Assembly (NCBI GenBank): GCA_018242445.1
Contig: JAFEBW010000030.1
Location: forward strand, 1-64,000
Direction: 5' to 3'
Length of the DNA stretch: 64,000 bases
Origin: Pseudomonadota bacterium
GTDB lineage: Bacteria > Pseudomonadota > Gammaproteobacteria > Xanthomonadales > Xanthomonadaceae
In this document: piece after piece, positions 30,069 to 41,367 of the stretch
Layout: each line of letters starts with the position of its first letter
How positions within the stretch are numbered: the first letter of the stretch is position 1
The notes under the pieces: generated by a model
Database searches by the model: none
What the model was told of the DNA's origin: nothing
What the model saw: the letters and a program-made list of their open reading frames with translations, nothing else
Made by a program: the position numbers and the translations under genes

Positions 30069-31022
30069 TCATATCCCCAGCGCGCGAAATTCCGTGCAGG
30101 TCCGGCCGCGTTGCCACATGCGCTCGAAGGCTTCGAGCAACTGCCGCGCACGCGCCGGGGTGGCATCGCTGGCTTCGCCTTCCATGCGCCCGCCCAAGGG
30201 GCGGAAATACAGCGCGCCACGGTCGCCGACGAGGAAAGCCGACGGGTACTGGCGGTCGGGCTCTTCCTCACAAGCGCGGAATTCGAAGGCGCTGGGCAGG
30301 CGTTGCGCCAGGGTCAGCCACGGATGGCCGGTCTGTTCGGGCGATTGCGGGTCGAGCAGCAGCACGCGCACGCGCGGATCGATGCCGGACGTGGCATACG
30401 CGCGCAGCGCATCGAGCACCGCCGGCTGGCCGAGCAACGCCGGATCGAGGTCGCGGCTGAACACGCACAGGTCGCGGCGCGAATGGTTGATGGTGGCGAC
30501 GGTGGCTGCCAGCGCCTGCTCGAAGGTTTCCACCGCCGACAAGGCCATGCGCGGCGGCGGGGCAGGGCGTTCCTCGAACGGAGCCAATGCCAAGCGCATC
30601 GACTGGTGGCGGATGCCGGCTTCGTCGAATTCCTCGCCGAAAGCCTCGAATCCGTGCTTGCGGTAGAACGCGATGGCATCGACCTGCGCGTGCAACTCCA
30701 CCGCGTCCCAGCGCTGCATGCGCGCGGCATCGATCAACGCCGACAGCAGGGCTGCGCCGACGCCGCGTCCGCGCCATTCCGGCAATACCGCCAGTCGCCC
30801 TATGGCATGCTGCGGCGACAGCCTTCCGGTGCCGATGGCGCGGTTGTGCCCGTCGCGGGCGACGACATGCTGGCAGACCGGATCGAGCGCGTCCCATTCC
30901 AGTTCCAGCGGCACCTTCTGTTCGACCACGAACACGCTTTCGCGAACGTGCCGCAAATCCTGGAAGTCGGTGCGGTAGTCGGCCGGTTCGACGCGAAAGT
31001 CGGTGGTCAAGGGCGCGTTCAT
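30069..31022 (-). CDS. GNAT acetyltransferase fused to a conserved C-terminal domain
   Basis: A 317-residue protein. The N-terminal GNAT N-acetyltransferase domain (about 1-155) has the acetyl-CoA pyrophosphate loop in RLAVLPEWRGRGVGAALLSALI and the FYRKHGFEAFGEEF tail typical of ElaA-like members. The C-terminal part (about 165-317) is a separate conserved region, beginning with a Phe-Glu-Gln-Ala-Leu helix and containing VRVLLLDPQSPEQTGHP. It resembles the DUF7931/PLD-like regions attached to such proteins. The acceptor substrate is unknown. The start overlaps the roxA stop by four bases (ATGA), which ties its synthesis to a ribosomal protein hydroxylase and hints at a ribosome-related or stress role. 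Confidence 0.82.
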   Translation of the reverse strand: MNAPLTTDFRVEPADYRTDFQDLRHVRESVFVVEQKVPLELEWDALDPVCQHVVARDGHNRAIGTGRLSPQHAIGRLAVLPEWRGRGVGAALLSALIDAARMQRWDAVELHAQVDAIAFYRKHGFEAFGEEFDEAGIRHQSMRLALAPFEERPAPPPRMALSAVETFEQALAATVATINHSRRDLCVFSRDLDPALLGQPAVLDALRAYATSGIDPRVRVLLLDPQSPEQTGHPWLTLAQRLPSAFEFRACEEEPDRQYPSAFLVGDRGALYFRPLGGRMEGEASDATPARARQLLEAFERMWQRGRTCTEFRALGI

Positions 31023-32215
31023 CGGCGCTTCTTCGCTGGTCGGAGCGCGAAGCCGCCGCTGCGCACGAGGGCGAGTACGGCATCCTGGGCATGGGCGTGC
31101 ATCGATGCGAATGCCGTCGCATCGATGCGGTCGATTGCGGCCAGCGTGCGCGCGCTGGTGGCCGGCATCGGGAAACCGTTCCCGCTGGCGAACAACAAGG
31201 CGTGCTGCCCCTGATGCGTCCACGCCATGCGCAGGAAGGGATGCCGCGCGAGTTCGCCGCCGCCGGCCAGCGCCTTGCGCACGGCCGCATCCGTCGGTGC
31301 CTTTGGCGGCGGCGCGATGCCCACGCTGCGGTATTGGCTGATGAACCCGCCGAACCATGCCGCCAGCGTCGCGTCGTCGGCCTGCAAGGCCGCCAGTGCG
31401 CGACGCACGCGCGCCAGCGCGGCGGCGTCGATTTCGTGTGCGTCCGCGGGCAGCGCCAGATCGGGATCCGCGTAACGCGAGGCTTCGTCGATGGTCGAAG
31501 CCAGATGGTCGGCGTAGTCGGTCATCAGCTCGGCCTGCGCCGGCGCGCGCATGCCCACGGAGAACGTCAGGCAGGCGTCGGCGGCCACGCCGTGATGCGG
31601 CACGCCCGGTGGCAGGTAGAGCATGTCGCCGGCTTCCAGCGTCCATGTGTGTGTCGGATGAAACGTCCGCAACAATTTCAGTTCGACATCGTCGCGGAAT
31701 GCTGTCGATGAGTTGGGGCCCGCGTCGACCTGCCAGCGTCGCGCGCCCATGCCTTGCAGCAGGAACACGTCGTAGTGATCGACGTGCGCGCCGACCGATC
31801 CGCCCGGCGCAGCGTAGCTGACCATCACGTCGTCGATGCGCCAGCGCGGGATGAAATCGAATCGCTCGAGCAGGGCGCGCACGTCGGCGTCCCACTTGTC
31901 CACGTCCTGCACCAGCAAGGTCCAGTCGCGCGCGCCCATCTTCGTGAAATCGGCCTCGGCGAACGGGCCGTGCCGCAGCGTCCAGCGGTCATGTTTCCGG
32001 TCGTGCTCGACGATGCGCGCCAGTGCAGCTTCCTCGCAGGCCAGCCCGGCCAGATCTTCGGGCGACAGCGGCGACACGAAATCCTTGAACGCGCCGCGGA
32101 TCAGCAGTGGATGCTTCTGCCAGTAGTCGCGCAGGAACGCCTGCGGCGGCATGCCGAGCAGGTGTTTGGCGGTGGCCTGGACTTCGATGGGCGGAGGCGC
32201 GTCTGCGGTCTTCAT
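31019..32215 (-). CDS. roxA: Ribosomal protein L16 arginine hydroxylase (RoxA/YcfD-like cupin)
   Basis: A JmjC-type Fe(II)/2-oxoglutarate dioxygenase. In E. coli the homologue YcfD hydroxylates an arginine of ribosomal protein L16. The length is 398 residues, slightly longer than the 373 of E. coli. The iron ligands are H144 and D146 in AHVDHYDVFLLQ and a distal His (H207 or H208) in PPGVPHHG, a spacing that matches the family. The N-terminus has FLRDYWQKHPLLIRGAF, the typical opening, and the C-terminal winged-helix region is present. It is translated ahead of, and coupled to, the GNAT fusion gene. It lies downstream of a repeat-containing gap. Confidence 0.92.
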   Translation of the reverse strand: MKTADAPPPIEVQATAKHLLGMPPQAFLRDYWQKHPLLIRGAFKDFVSPLSPEDLAGLACEEAALARIVEHDRKHDRWTLRHGPFAEADFTKMGARDWTLLVQDVDKWDADVRALLERFDFIPRWRIDDVMVSYAAPGGSVGAHVDHYDVFLLQGMGARRWQVDAGPNSSTAFRDDVELKLLRTFHPTHTWTLEAGDMLYLPPGVPHHGVAADACLTFSVGMRAPAQAELMTDYADHLASTIDEASRYADPDLALPADAHEIDAAALARVRRALAALQADDATLAAWFGGFISQYRSVGIAPPPKAPTDAAVRKALAGGGELARHPFLRMAWTHQGQHALLFASGNGFPMPATSARTLAAIDRIDATAFASMHAHAQDAVLALVRSGGFALRPAKKRR

Positions 32216-32447
32216 GCGGCGATTGTCGCGCAGGCGCGAGGCGCTTGCAGCAGGCAGTGTCTTGGGGCGCGCCGAAGGCGCTGGCGCGTCAGCGCAGCCG
32301 AAAATGGCTCGTCATTCCGGACGCCGCGCAGCGGCGATCCGGAATCCAGTGCCGTTAGCGCAAGGCGCTGGATGGCCAGCCTTCGGCTGTTGTGAAGCTC
32401 TCTGGCTTGCGCCGGAATGACGGGCACGATTGGATGTTCGGAGAAAC
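32216..32447. other. Gap between roxA and the TPR pseudogene remnant
   Basis: Mostly occupied by a composite family B repeat (32308-32423). No protein-like ORF. The promoter of roxA should lie in the first 90 bases, but no clear hexamers were found. Confidence 0.5.
32308..32423. repeat. Composite family B repeat
   Basis: It begins CTCGTCATTCCGG and ends CCGGAATGACGGG, so the two outer ends are inverted copies. Inner hairpins include GCCGCGCAGCGGC, CCAGCCTTCGGCTG and a CTGGCTTGCGCCGG-type arm. The right side abuts the remnant of a TPR gene, and the repeat may mark the break that truncated it. Confidence 0.75.
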
Positions 32448-32524
32448 ACTCCGATCGCCACGCCCTGCGCCAGCGCCCACGTCGCGTCCGTGTGCAGCCC
32501 GGCGCAGTGCACGCATCCAAGCAT
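32448..32524 (-). pseudogene. Remnant of a second TPR/TolB-like gene
   Basis: On the minus strand this piece reads VHCAGLHTDATWALAQGV, matching LRAAALYTGATWALAQGI at the N-terminus of the intact neighbour. At DNA level 25 bases at 32462-32486 are identical to 34193-34217, within a longer weaker match. Only about 25 codons remain before the frame runs into the composite repeat. It lies directly after the intact gene's stop codon, as expected for a tandem duplicate that was later cut down. Confidence 0.75.
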
Positions 32525-32527
32525 GGC

Positions 32528-34288
32528 TTACGGTTTCGTCCCCGGCGTCGCCGGGAACGGTACGCCGACTCGCTCCAGCACCCGTTGGAACCGCGGATCG
32601 CCGCGGATCGGGTCGAAACCCGGGGCCCACAGCAGTTCCGAGCCGCCGACGGGACCCTTGGCAACCACCGCTTCCAGCGCACTCAGGGCTCCATCGCGAT
32701 CGCCCAGCAGCGACAGCCAATGAGCCTTGTTCCAGTTTGGTCGTCCCTGGAGTGGCTGGTACGCCCGAATGCGCTGCACGGCTGCAGCGCGCTGGCTTGG
32801 GTCGAACACGCCACGCGCCAACGCCTCGAACAATGACGGGTCTTCGCCCAGATTCGACGCCAGGCGACGCGCCAGATCTTCGATGCCATCGCGGCGTTTG
32901 CAAGTCAGCGCCACCACGAAATCGATCCCCTGTGCATGGCGCATGTCAGGCGCCACCGACATCGTCCGGGCGATCTGCGCCTGCGCATCGTCGCAGCGGT
33001 GCAGGGACAGCAGGATCTCCGCATGCACGGAGCCGATGATGCCCGACTTCGGATCCAGCGCGTTCGCGCGTTCGATTTCCGGCAGCGCGGCCTGCACTTG
33101 CCCCGTCATGAGCAGAAACTGTGCGTGCTGGTCGATCGTTTCGGCGTCGCCGGGCGCGAGTTCCAGCGCCCGCCCGAACGCCTGTCCGGCTTGCTCCCAC
33201 TGCCAATGATCGTCGTGCAGGATGCCGAGCGCGACATAGGCGGCGGCGACGTCCGGGTCGATCTTCAGCGCGCGTTGCGCGGCGTCGGCGGCGCGTGCAT
33301 ACGCCTCGTTGTCGTCGTCCAGGTGCCAGTTCGCCACCAGCGCCTCGGCTCGCGCCAGCCCCGCCCAGGCCTGCGCGTAGTTGGGATCGATCATCGTCGC
33401 CTGACGGAATGCGACGACCGCATCGCGCATGCCCGGCCCGCGCGCGGCGAGCAGGGACAGTCCGCGCAGGTAGAACTCGTGCGCCTTCACATCGTCGGTA
33501 TCGGCCGCGTGCGTGCCGGCGCGAAGCTGTGCCTGCAATCTGGCTGCGATCGCCGCTGATATCTCGTCCTCGATGGCGAACACGTCGGTGAGCTTGCGGT
33601 CGTACTTCTCCGACCACAGGTGATAGCCACTACGTGTGTCGATCAATTGCGCGGTGATGCGAACCTGATTGCCGGAGGTCTGCACGCTGCCTTCGAGCAC
33701 GGTGGCGACATCCAGTTCGCGCCCGATCGCGCGCAGATCCTCGTTTCTGCCCTTGAAGGCGAACGCCGACGTGCGCGCTGCGACTTTGAGATCGCGCGCC
33801 TGCGCGAGGGCGTTGAGGATTTCCTCGGTGATGCCATCGCTGAAGTAGTCGTTCTTCGGATCGCCGCTCATGTTGAGGAAGGGCAGCACAGCGATGGACT
33901 TGGCTGGCGCGCCTGCCGAGGTTGTTTGAGTCCTGTGCGGCACGAGAATGTCAGCCAGCAGCAGGGCGACGCACACGCACAGCACCGCGATGATCCAGCG
34001 ATCCATCGTTCGGCCGGTCTGGCGGGTGACGGATGTATCGGCAGCGACTTCGCTCTCGCGCACGATGCCGTGCGGGGTCCATTCGTAGAACCACGAGAGC
34101 ACCATCGCGAACGGGAAGCCGATGATGGCGGCGACGAGGAACCAGCGGGTAGCCCAGTCCGGCAAGCCTACCGCCGGGCTGAGTTGCGAGATGCCCTGCG
34201 CCAGCGCCCACGTCGCGCCGGTGTACAACGCCGCCGCGCGCAGCACGTTGCGGCGCTTGAGTTCGGCGAGGAAGGATCGCTTGCTCAC
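32528..34288 (-). CDS. TolB/FlgO-like and TPR membrane protein
   Basis: A 586-residue protein, paralogue of the one at 5909-7678. The N-terminal FLAELKRRNVLRAAALY is the family's opening motif. Membrane helices span about 17-35, 48-70 and 97-116. The TolB-N/FlgO-like domain (about 130-245) starts KSIAVLPFLNMSGDPKNDYFSDG. TPR repeats fill 260-560. No cyclase, kinase or DNA-binding module is attached, although other members of the family carry such domains. The GTG start at 34288 overlaps the upstream gene's stop by four bases, so it is translated with the DUF6090-like protein. A role as a membrane-bound signalling scaffold is inferred. Confidence 0.82.
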   Translation of the reverse strand: MSKRSFLAELKRRNVLRAAALYTGATWALAQGISQLSPAVGLPDWATRWFLVAAIIGFPFAMVLSWFYEWTPHGIVRESEVAADTSVTRQTGRTMDRWIIAVLCVCVALLLADILVPHRTQTTSAGAPAKSIAVLPFLNMSGDPKNDYFSDGITEEILNALAQARDLKVAARTSAFAFKGRNEDLRAIGRELDVATVLEGSVQTSGNQVRITAQLIDTRSGYHLWSEKYDRKLTDVFAIEDEISAAIAARLQAQLRAGTHAADTDDVKAHEFYLRGLSLLAARGPGMRDAVVAFRQATMIDPNYAQAWAGLARAEALVANWHLDDDNEAYARAADAAQRALKIDPDVAAAYVALGILHDDHWQWEQAGQAFGRALELAPGDAETIDQHAQFLLMTGQVQAALPEIERANALDPKSGIIGSVHAEILLSLHRCDDAQAQIARTMSVAPDMRHAQGIDFVVALTCKRRDGIEDLARRLASNLGEDPSLFEALARGVFDPSQRAAAVQRIRAYQPLQGRPNWNKAHWLSLLGDRDGALSALEAVVAKGPVGGSELLWAPGFDPIRGDPRFQRVLERVGVPFPATPGTKP

Positions 34289-35133
34289 GGCTTCTCCGCG
34301 GCAATGGCGCGCAGGTTCGTCACGATGTCGCGATTGTTGCTGGTCAAGTCCACCAGACGGGTTTCGAGATCGGCGATGCGCAGGCGCAGGTAGGGGACGA
34401 GGTTGGGATTGGATCGCAGCGCCTTCGCCGAATCGGCGATCTCCTGCGCGGACAGCCCGGTGGTGCAGGGGTAATCGAGGTTGCCGTGGATCCCGGCATA
34501 GTCGCCAGCCACGATGTAGCGGTCGCCGCAGCGGCGGGCCAGGGTGCGCTGCACGTCGTTGGGCAGGCTCATGCGGAAGGCTTCGCGATAGCGCGACTGC
34601 ATGCCTTCTCGCACCAAAGTATCGAGTGTCGGCACGTTGTACAGCCGCAAGGCGGTGTCGCGCAGGATCGGGTCGTGGATCAGGCCGATGGTGCCGGTCG
34701 AAATCAGTTCGTCATAGGTGGTGCCGTGGCGGTTCCATTGCCGGTACTGGGTGGCGCGGTAGGCGCTGATCAGCAAGGCTTCGTCCGTCAGCGGCACCTT
34801 GCCGTCGAGCGCCTCCACCGTTCGATTGGCGTTGGCCAGCACTTCGCGGTTGTAGGCGATCAGGAATTGATAGGTCCAGTTCTCTATCCGCAGATCGCCC
34901 TTCAGTCGCGCGGTGAAGATCGCCGATTGCCGATCGGTCGCGCGCTGCTGGTTCCAGTTCGACGCCTGCATGCCGATGAACACGCCGAGCACGACGATCA
35001 CGAAATCGACGAGGACGGTGATCCAGTGCAGGTGTCGGAACGTACCGGCGCCGCGATGTGATGACGAGTCGGCTGACTCGACGCCGGTGTACTCGGGTGG
35101 TGGTGTCGGATCGGGTTGGCTTGAATCGCTCAT
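34285..35133 (-). CDS. DUF6090-like membrane-anchored protein
   Basis: A 282-residue protein with a charged N-terminal tail (1-38), one membrane helix (about 40-60: WITVLVDFVIVVLGVFIGM) and a helical periplasmic or cytoplasmic body. The sequence QASNWNQQRATDRQ just after the helix resembles the start of DUF6090 proteins. The body has a disulfide candidate (ARRCGDR and YPCTTG) and a coiled-coil-like C-terminus. Its function is unknown. The start at 35133 was chosen because it begins the conserved polar tail. The frame extends to 35265 without clear coding sense. Its stop overlaps the TPR gene's GTG, so the pair probably acts together. Confidence 0.75.
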   Translation of the reverse strand: MSDSSQPDPTPPPEYTGVESADSSSHRGAGTFRHLHWITVLVDFVIVVLGVFIGMQASNWNQQRATDRQSAIFTARLKGDLRIENWTYQFLIAYNREVLANANRTVEALDGKVPLTDEALLISAYRATQYRQWNRHGTTYDELISTGTIGLIHDPILRDTALRLYNVPTLDTLVREGMQSRYREAFRMSLPNDVQRTLARRCGDRYIVAGDYAGIHGNLDYPCTTGLSAQEIADSAKALRSNPNLVPYLRLRIADLETRLVDLTSNNRDIVTNLRAIAAEKP

Positions 35134-35312
35134 GGCTTGGCAGTGTCCACGACCTGCAAGGCGTCGGCGAGGATTTTCGTCGGTGATTGGCGCATGGGCA
35201 ACCTTTCGCCAGCAACAGGCGAACACGACATGAGGCTGGAGTTGCCATGTGGGACGGGAAGGCAATCGGGTTTACGTCGTGCCTGCGAAATGAGCCCGGC
35301 ACGGTGCGAGCT
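35134..35312. other. Short gap before the DUF6090-like gene
   Basis: No gene seen. The region is less GC-rich than its surroundings and probably carries the promoter for the DUF6090-like and TPR pair on the minus strand. No clear hexamers were found. Confidence 0.4.
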
Positions 35313-35888
35313 TCAGGAGGACAATGCTTGCAGGCGAACTACCATATAGACGGTTGTGAGCACGGCTTGACCAATGGCCGTGGTGGTGTCCAGCCACACG
35401 CTGCGCGCGCGCAGCGCGACCCCGACGACGAGCGTGGCGATGAGGGCGAACCGGGCCGAATTCAGCCATGGCCCGAATCCCTTGGCGACGTGTGCGAGCA
35501 TCAGCATTGCCAGCAGTGCAAACAGCCACTGCACGAATTTGTAACGCCGACCAAACCGCTCGTGGAAGTCTTGCAGATCCAGTGTCTCGTGGGCGTTCGG
35601 CTTGTCTGGCATGACCAGATCGCAGTAAGCGTAAAGGACGCTGAGGAACGTCAGCTGGAGCAGCACGTCGGGTGCGCTCCAAGTCGTCGCGTTGTGGAAC
35701 CGGCTCCAGAAGGATGCCCAGTTGCCGATCAGCAGCGTGAACGCGCTTGTGGTCCAGCAACCGTGTCTCCAAGACCAACGTACGGGTCCGTGATGGCGGT
35801 ACAACTCGATGCAACCGTTCAACAGCCGGGTCAGGGCCAGCGAGGTGATGACCGAGATCAGGCTGAAGACGAACTCGAAGGCGGTCAT
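35313..35888 (-). CDS. Integral membrane protein of unknown function
   Basis: A 191-residue protein with about five hydrophobic segments (roughly 5-25, 45-65, 75-95, 122-145 and 150-170). The middle loop (HETLDLQDFHERFGRRYKFVQW) is polar. The opening MTAFEFVFSLISVITSLALTR resembles small membrane proteins often found as single genes in Lysobacterales and Caulobacterales, but I do not recognise a named family. The start at 35888 precedes the first helix. An in-frame Met at 35930 would overlap the purB end and was rejected. The composition is less GC-rich than neighbouring purB. It lies 13 bases after the purB stop on the same strand, so it may be read through from purB. Confidence 0.7.
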   Translation of the reverse strand: MTAFEFVFSLISVITSLALTRLLNGCIELYRHHGPVRWSWRHGCWTTSAFTLLIGNWASFWSRFHNATTWSAPDVLLQLTFLSVLYAYCDLVMPDKPNAHETLDLQDFHERFGRRYKFVQWLFALLAMLMLAHVAKGFGPWLNSARFALIATLVVGVALRARSVWLDTTTAIGQAVLTTVYMVVRLQALSS

Positions 35889-35901
35889 GGAGTGCTGATG
35901 C

Positions 35902-37293
<1,392 letters not shown>

Positions 37294-37326
37294 TTACCTG
37301 CCCGGCGCTTCCTGGTGGCGCGCGCA

Positions 37327-37332
37327 TATAAT
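37327..37332 (+). promoter_or_regulatory. Promoter -10 element for fumC
   Basis: A perfect TATAAT lies 30 bases before the fumC ATG. At 17 bases upstream the -35 is poor (GCGCTT). Transcription would start about 24 bases before the start codon. Confidence 0.65.
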
Positions 37333-37362
37333 CTGGCGGTTTTCTTCATCCATGGAACCCGC

Positions 37363-38778
<1,416 letters not shown>

Positions 38779-38790
38779 GGCCAGGGGGGC

Positions 38791-41328
38791 ATGTTGCTCT
38801 TTAAGAGATCACGAACTCTGGATCTGGTGCCAGTGATGCGGCGTGCGGCGAGTTTTCTGTGCTGTTGGCCGGTCATGGCCGGATTGCTCATGTTGTCTGT
38901 GGCAGACGTCCATGCCGCAGTGCATGCAGTGGCCGAGGGTGAAGTACCAAAGCTCGGGCCGAACGACGGCTTGCTTGTGATCAACGTGGAAACTCCCGAA
39001 CGAGTCAGCTCGCTCCATTTCAATCGACCAGGGCGTTATGTCGATGGTGATTCGATCGATGACATCCAGCCCGGCAGGACAACTCGGTTGTTCGTTGCCA
39101 CGGCTGGCAGTTATCAGTGGAACGACATCGAATACGACACGCGTAATTTCATCCTTACCTTCCGGATGGGTAATGATCCGGAAGCTCGATTCGAGGTAAA
39201 GCCGGGCGTCGTCAACTATCCTGGGGATCTGATCTATTACCCCAATGGCATGAGGGCGGGTTTTCGCATCATCAATCGGGGTCTGTTGTCCATCGACTGG
39301 ATCAATACCCACGATTCTGGCGTCTTGCGGCAATATTCATTTGAATATACGGGGCATTATGCCGATCCGTTCCCGGATTTCTATCGCTCTCAACTTGATG
39401 GTGCAGCAGTTTCTCATGGTGGTCTGGATCAGTCGCGACCAGCGCCAGCTCCCACCCGATTGCCAATCCCTGTAGGTGATTTGTGGAAGCCGCTGCGCGT
39501 AGGCAGCATCAGTCTGAGCCCAAATGGAAACTTGCTCGCGGAAGAAATTTACGAAGATGGCAAGCGCCGTATTGATGTGGTTGATCTTGACAAGCAAAAA
39601 GTCGCATTCAACATCAAACTTGACGCCGGGGTGCGGTCGATCGACTGGGTAGGCAACCATGCATTTGCGGTCTCGCTCCAGGGCGAGCATGCGTATTTTT
39701 TTGACAAAATCTACTTTGTCCGCTTGTTCGAGGATCGCAAGAATGGCTTGTCCTTCGATGCGATCAACGTCCCTTATCGGGTCAAGTTCATCGGTGCCTT
39801 GCCGGGAGATTCCGGTCTGGCATTACTGGAATCGAGCAACGGCAATGGCGGCGTGATGGTGCATCGGGTCGATGTGCACGCTGGTGCTGCGTCCATGAAC
39901 TATCACATGTCGTACATGTTCAAGATCGACCGCGGGGTGCCTGACGCGATTGACTGGATGAGTGATGGCGCAGGCGCCTTGCGCGCTGCGCTCGTGCGTC
40001 GCAATGGCAAGCTGATGTTGTTGCACGAGGGGGGTGGCAAGTTCGTGCCGGCGATCACCGACGACAAGGACGATGAAGACCAGCAATACTACCTGTCGAA
40101 CGATGGGAATACGTTCTACATGGTGACCGATCACGGTCGCGCACAACGCGACTTGGTGGCCTTCGATACCACCACGAAGGCTACCACGACGCTGTTCAGC
40201 AAACCCGGTGTCGATGTCGATGAACCCGTGTTCGATACGCGTCGCCGCCTGCTAGGGGTGCGTTACCACGCCAATGGTGTTGCTGTGGTGGAATATTTCA
40301 ATGCGGCCGATCGTGGCATCGTCGGGCATTTGGGCGCAGCTTTCCCAGGGGCTAGAGTCAATATCATCGAACGCAGCGACTCGGGGAAACGTTTCATTGT
40401 TTCGGTCGAAAAAAGTGACCAGCCTGCCAAGATATATTTCTACGATGCAGATACGGCGGTGGCTGAATTATTGGAGGATTCGGCGCCTTGGTTGCGCGAC
40501 CGCCATCTGGCTGCATCGCAGACGATCCACGCCACGGGCAGCGATGGAGCATCGATCGAGGCTTACCTGACGATGCCTCCTGGGGTGCAGGGTCGCTCGC
40601 CACTGATAGTGTATTCACATGGTGGGCCGATCGGGATCCGCGACGACATCGGTTTCGATCCGGCGGTGCAACTGTTCGCCTCGCTGGGTTATGCCGTCTT
40701 GCAGGTGAATTTTCGAGGTTCGGACGGTTACGGGCGTGCATTCCGCGAGGCGGGACGGCACCAATACGGCAGTCTGATCGAAGATGACATCGATGCTGCC
40801 ACCCGAGTCGTCCTGCGGGATTTTCCTGTCGATGGTTCTCGTTTGTGCGTAGTAGGCGCGAGTTATGGAGGGTATTCCGCGCTGGTTTCGGCGATCCGCT
40901 GGCCGCAGCGCTTCCGGTGCGCCATTTCGATTTCCGGGGTCAGCGATCAAATGCTGATGTTCACCGCCAGTGATACGGCACAGTCAGACGAAGGCCGCAA
41001 GGCGCTCGAAACTGCCATCGGCAATCCGATCGTCGATGCGGCGACCATGCGCGAATTTTCGCCGCTGTACCGCTATAAAGAACTCACCCTGCCTGTGATG
41101 TTTGCGCATGGAACCAAGGATGTTCGTGTCGATTACGAACACACCCGGCGGATGGTACGCATGCTCAATCTGGCTGGAAGACCTCCCGTACTGATGACAT
41201 TCGAAGGAGAGGGGCATGGTAATTTCAGTGCAAGTAATGAAAACGCGATGTGGACTGGAATTGCCGGTTTCCTCGAGGCAAATCTGGATTTTGCGTCATC
41301 GACAACTGCGACGCCTGCTACTCATTGA
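38791..41328 (+). CDS. S9 family prolyl oligopeptidase-like peptidase, secreted
   Basis: An 845-residue serine peptidase of the DPP/acylaminoacyl type. The N-terminus has a signal-like segment. The Met at 38836 (residue 16) would give a cleaner signal peptide and is a plausible true start. A beta-propeller-like region spans about 90-560. The C-terminal alpha/beta-hydrolase domain (about 585-835) has GASYGGYSAL with the nucleophile serine, HGTKDVRV with the aspartate, and EGHGN with the histidine. Such enzymes release dipeptides or clip peptides in the periplasm or outside the cell. Codon use is visibly less GC-rich than fumC before it and the gene after it, a hint of separate origin. Confidence 0.88.
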   Translation: MLLFKRSRTLDLVPVMRRAASFLCCWPVMAGLLMLSVADVHAAVHAVAEGEVPKLGPNDGLLVINVETPERVSSLHFNRPGRYVDGDSIDDIQPGRTTRLFVATAGSYQWNDIEYDTRNFILTFRMGNDPEARFEVKPGVVNYPGDLIYYPNGMRAGFRIINRGLLSIDWINTHDSGVLRQYSFEYTGHYADPFPDFYRSQLDGAAVSHGGLDQSRPAPAPTRLPIPVGDLWKPLRVGSISLSPNGNLLAEEIYEDGKRRIDVVDLDKQKVAFNIKLDAGVRSIDWVGNHAFAVSLQGEHAYFFDKIYFVRLFEDRKNGLSFDAINVPYRVKFIGALPGDSGLALLESSNGNGGVMVHRVDVHAGAASMNYHMSYMFKIDRGVPDAIDWMSDGAGALRAALVRRNGKLMLLHEGGGKFVPAITDDKDDEDQQYYLSNDGNTFYMVTDHGRAQRDLVAFDTTTKATTTLFSKPGVDVDEPVFDTRRRLLGVRYHANGVAVVEYFNAADRGIVGHLGAAFPGARVNIIERSDSGKRFIVSVEKSDQPAKIYFYDADTAVAELLEDSAPWLRDRHLAASQTIHATGSDGASIEAYLTMPPGVQGRSPLIVYSHGGPIGIRDDIGFDPAVQLFASLGYAVLQVNFRGSDGYGRAFREAGRHQYGSLIEDDIDAATRVVLRDFPVDGSRLCVVGASYGGYSALVSAIRWPQRFRCAISISGVSDQMLMFTASDTAQSDEGRKALETAIGNPIVDAATMREFSPLYRYKELTLPVMFAHGTKDVRVDYEHTRRMVRMLNLAGRPPVLMTFEGEGHGNFSASNENAMWTGIAGFLEANLDFASSTTATPATH

Positions 41329-41367
41329 CGGGGATTGCGAGACAGCCTTTCCGGTACCATTCGCCTC

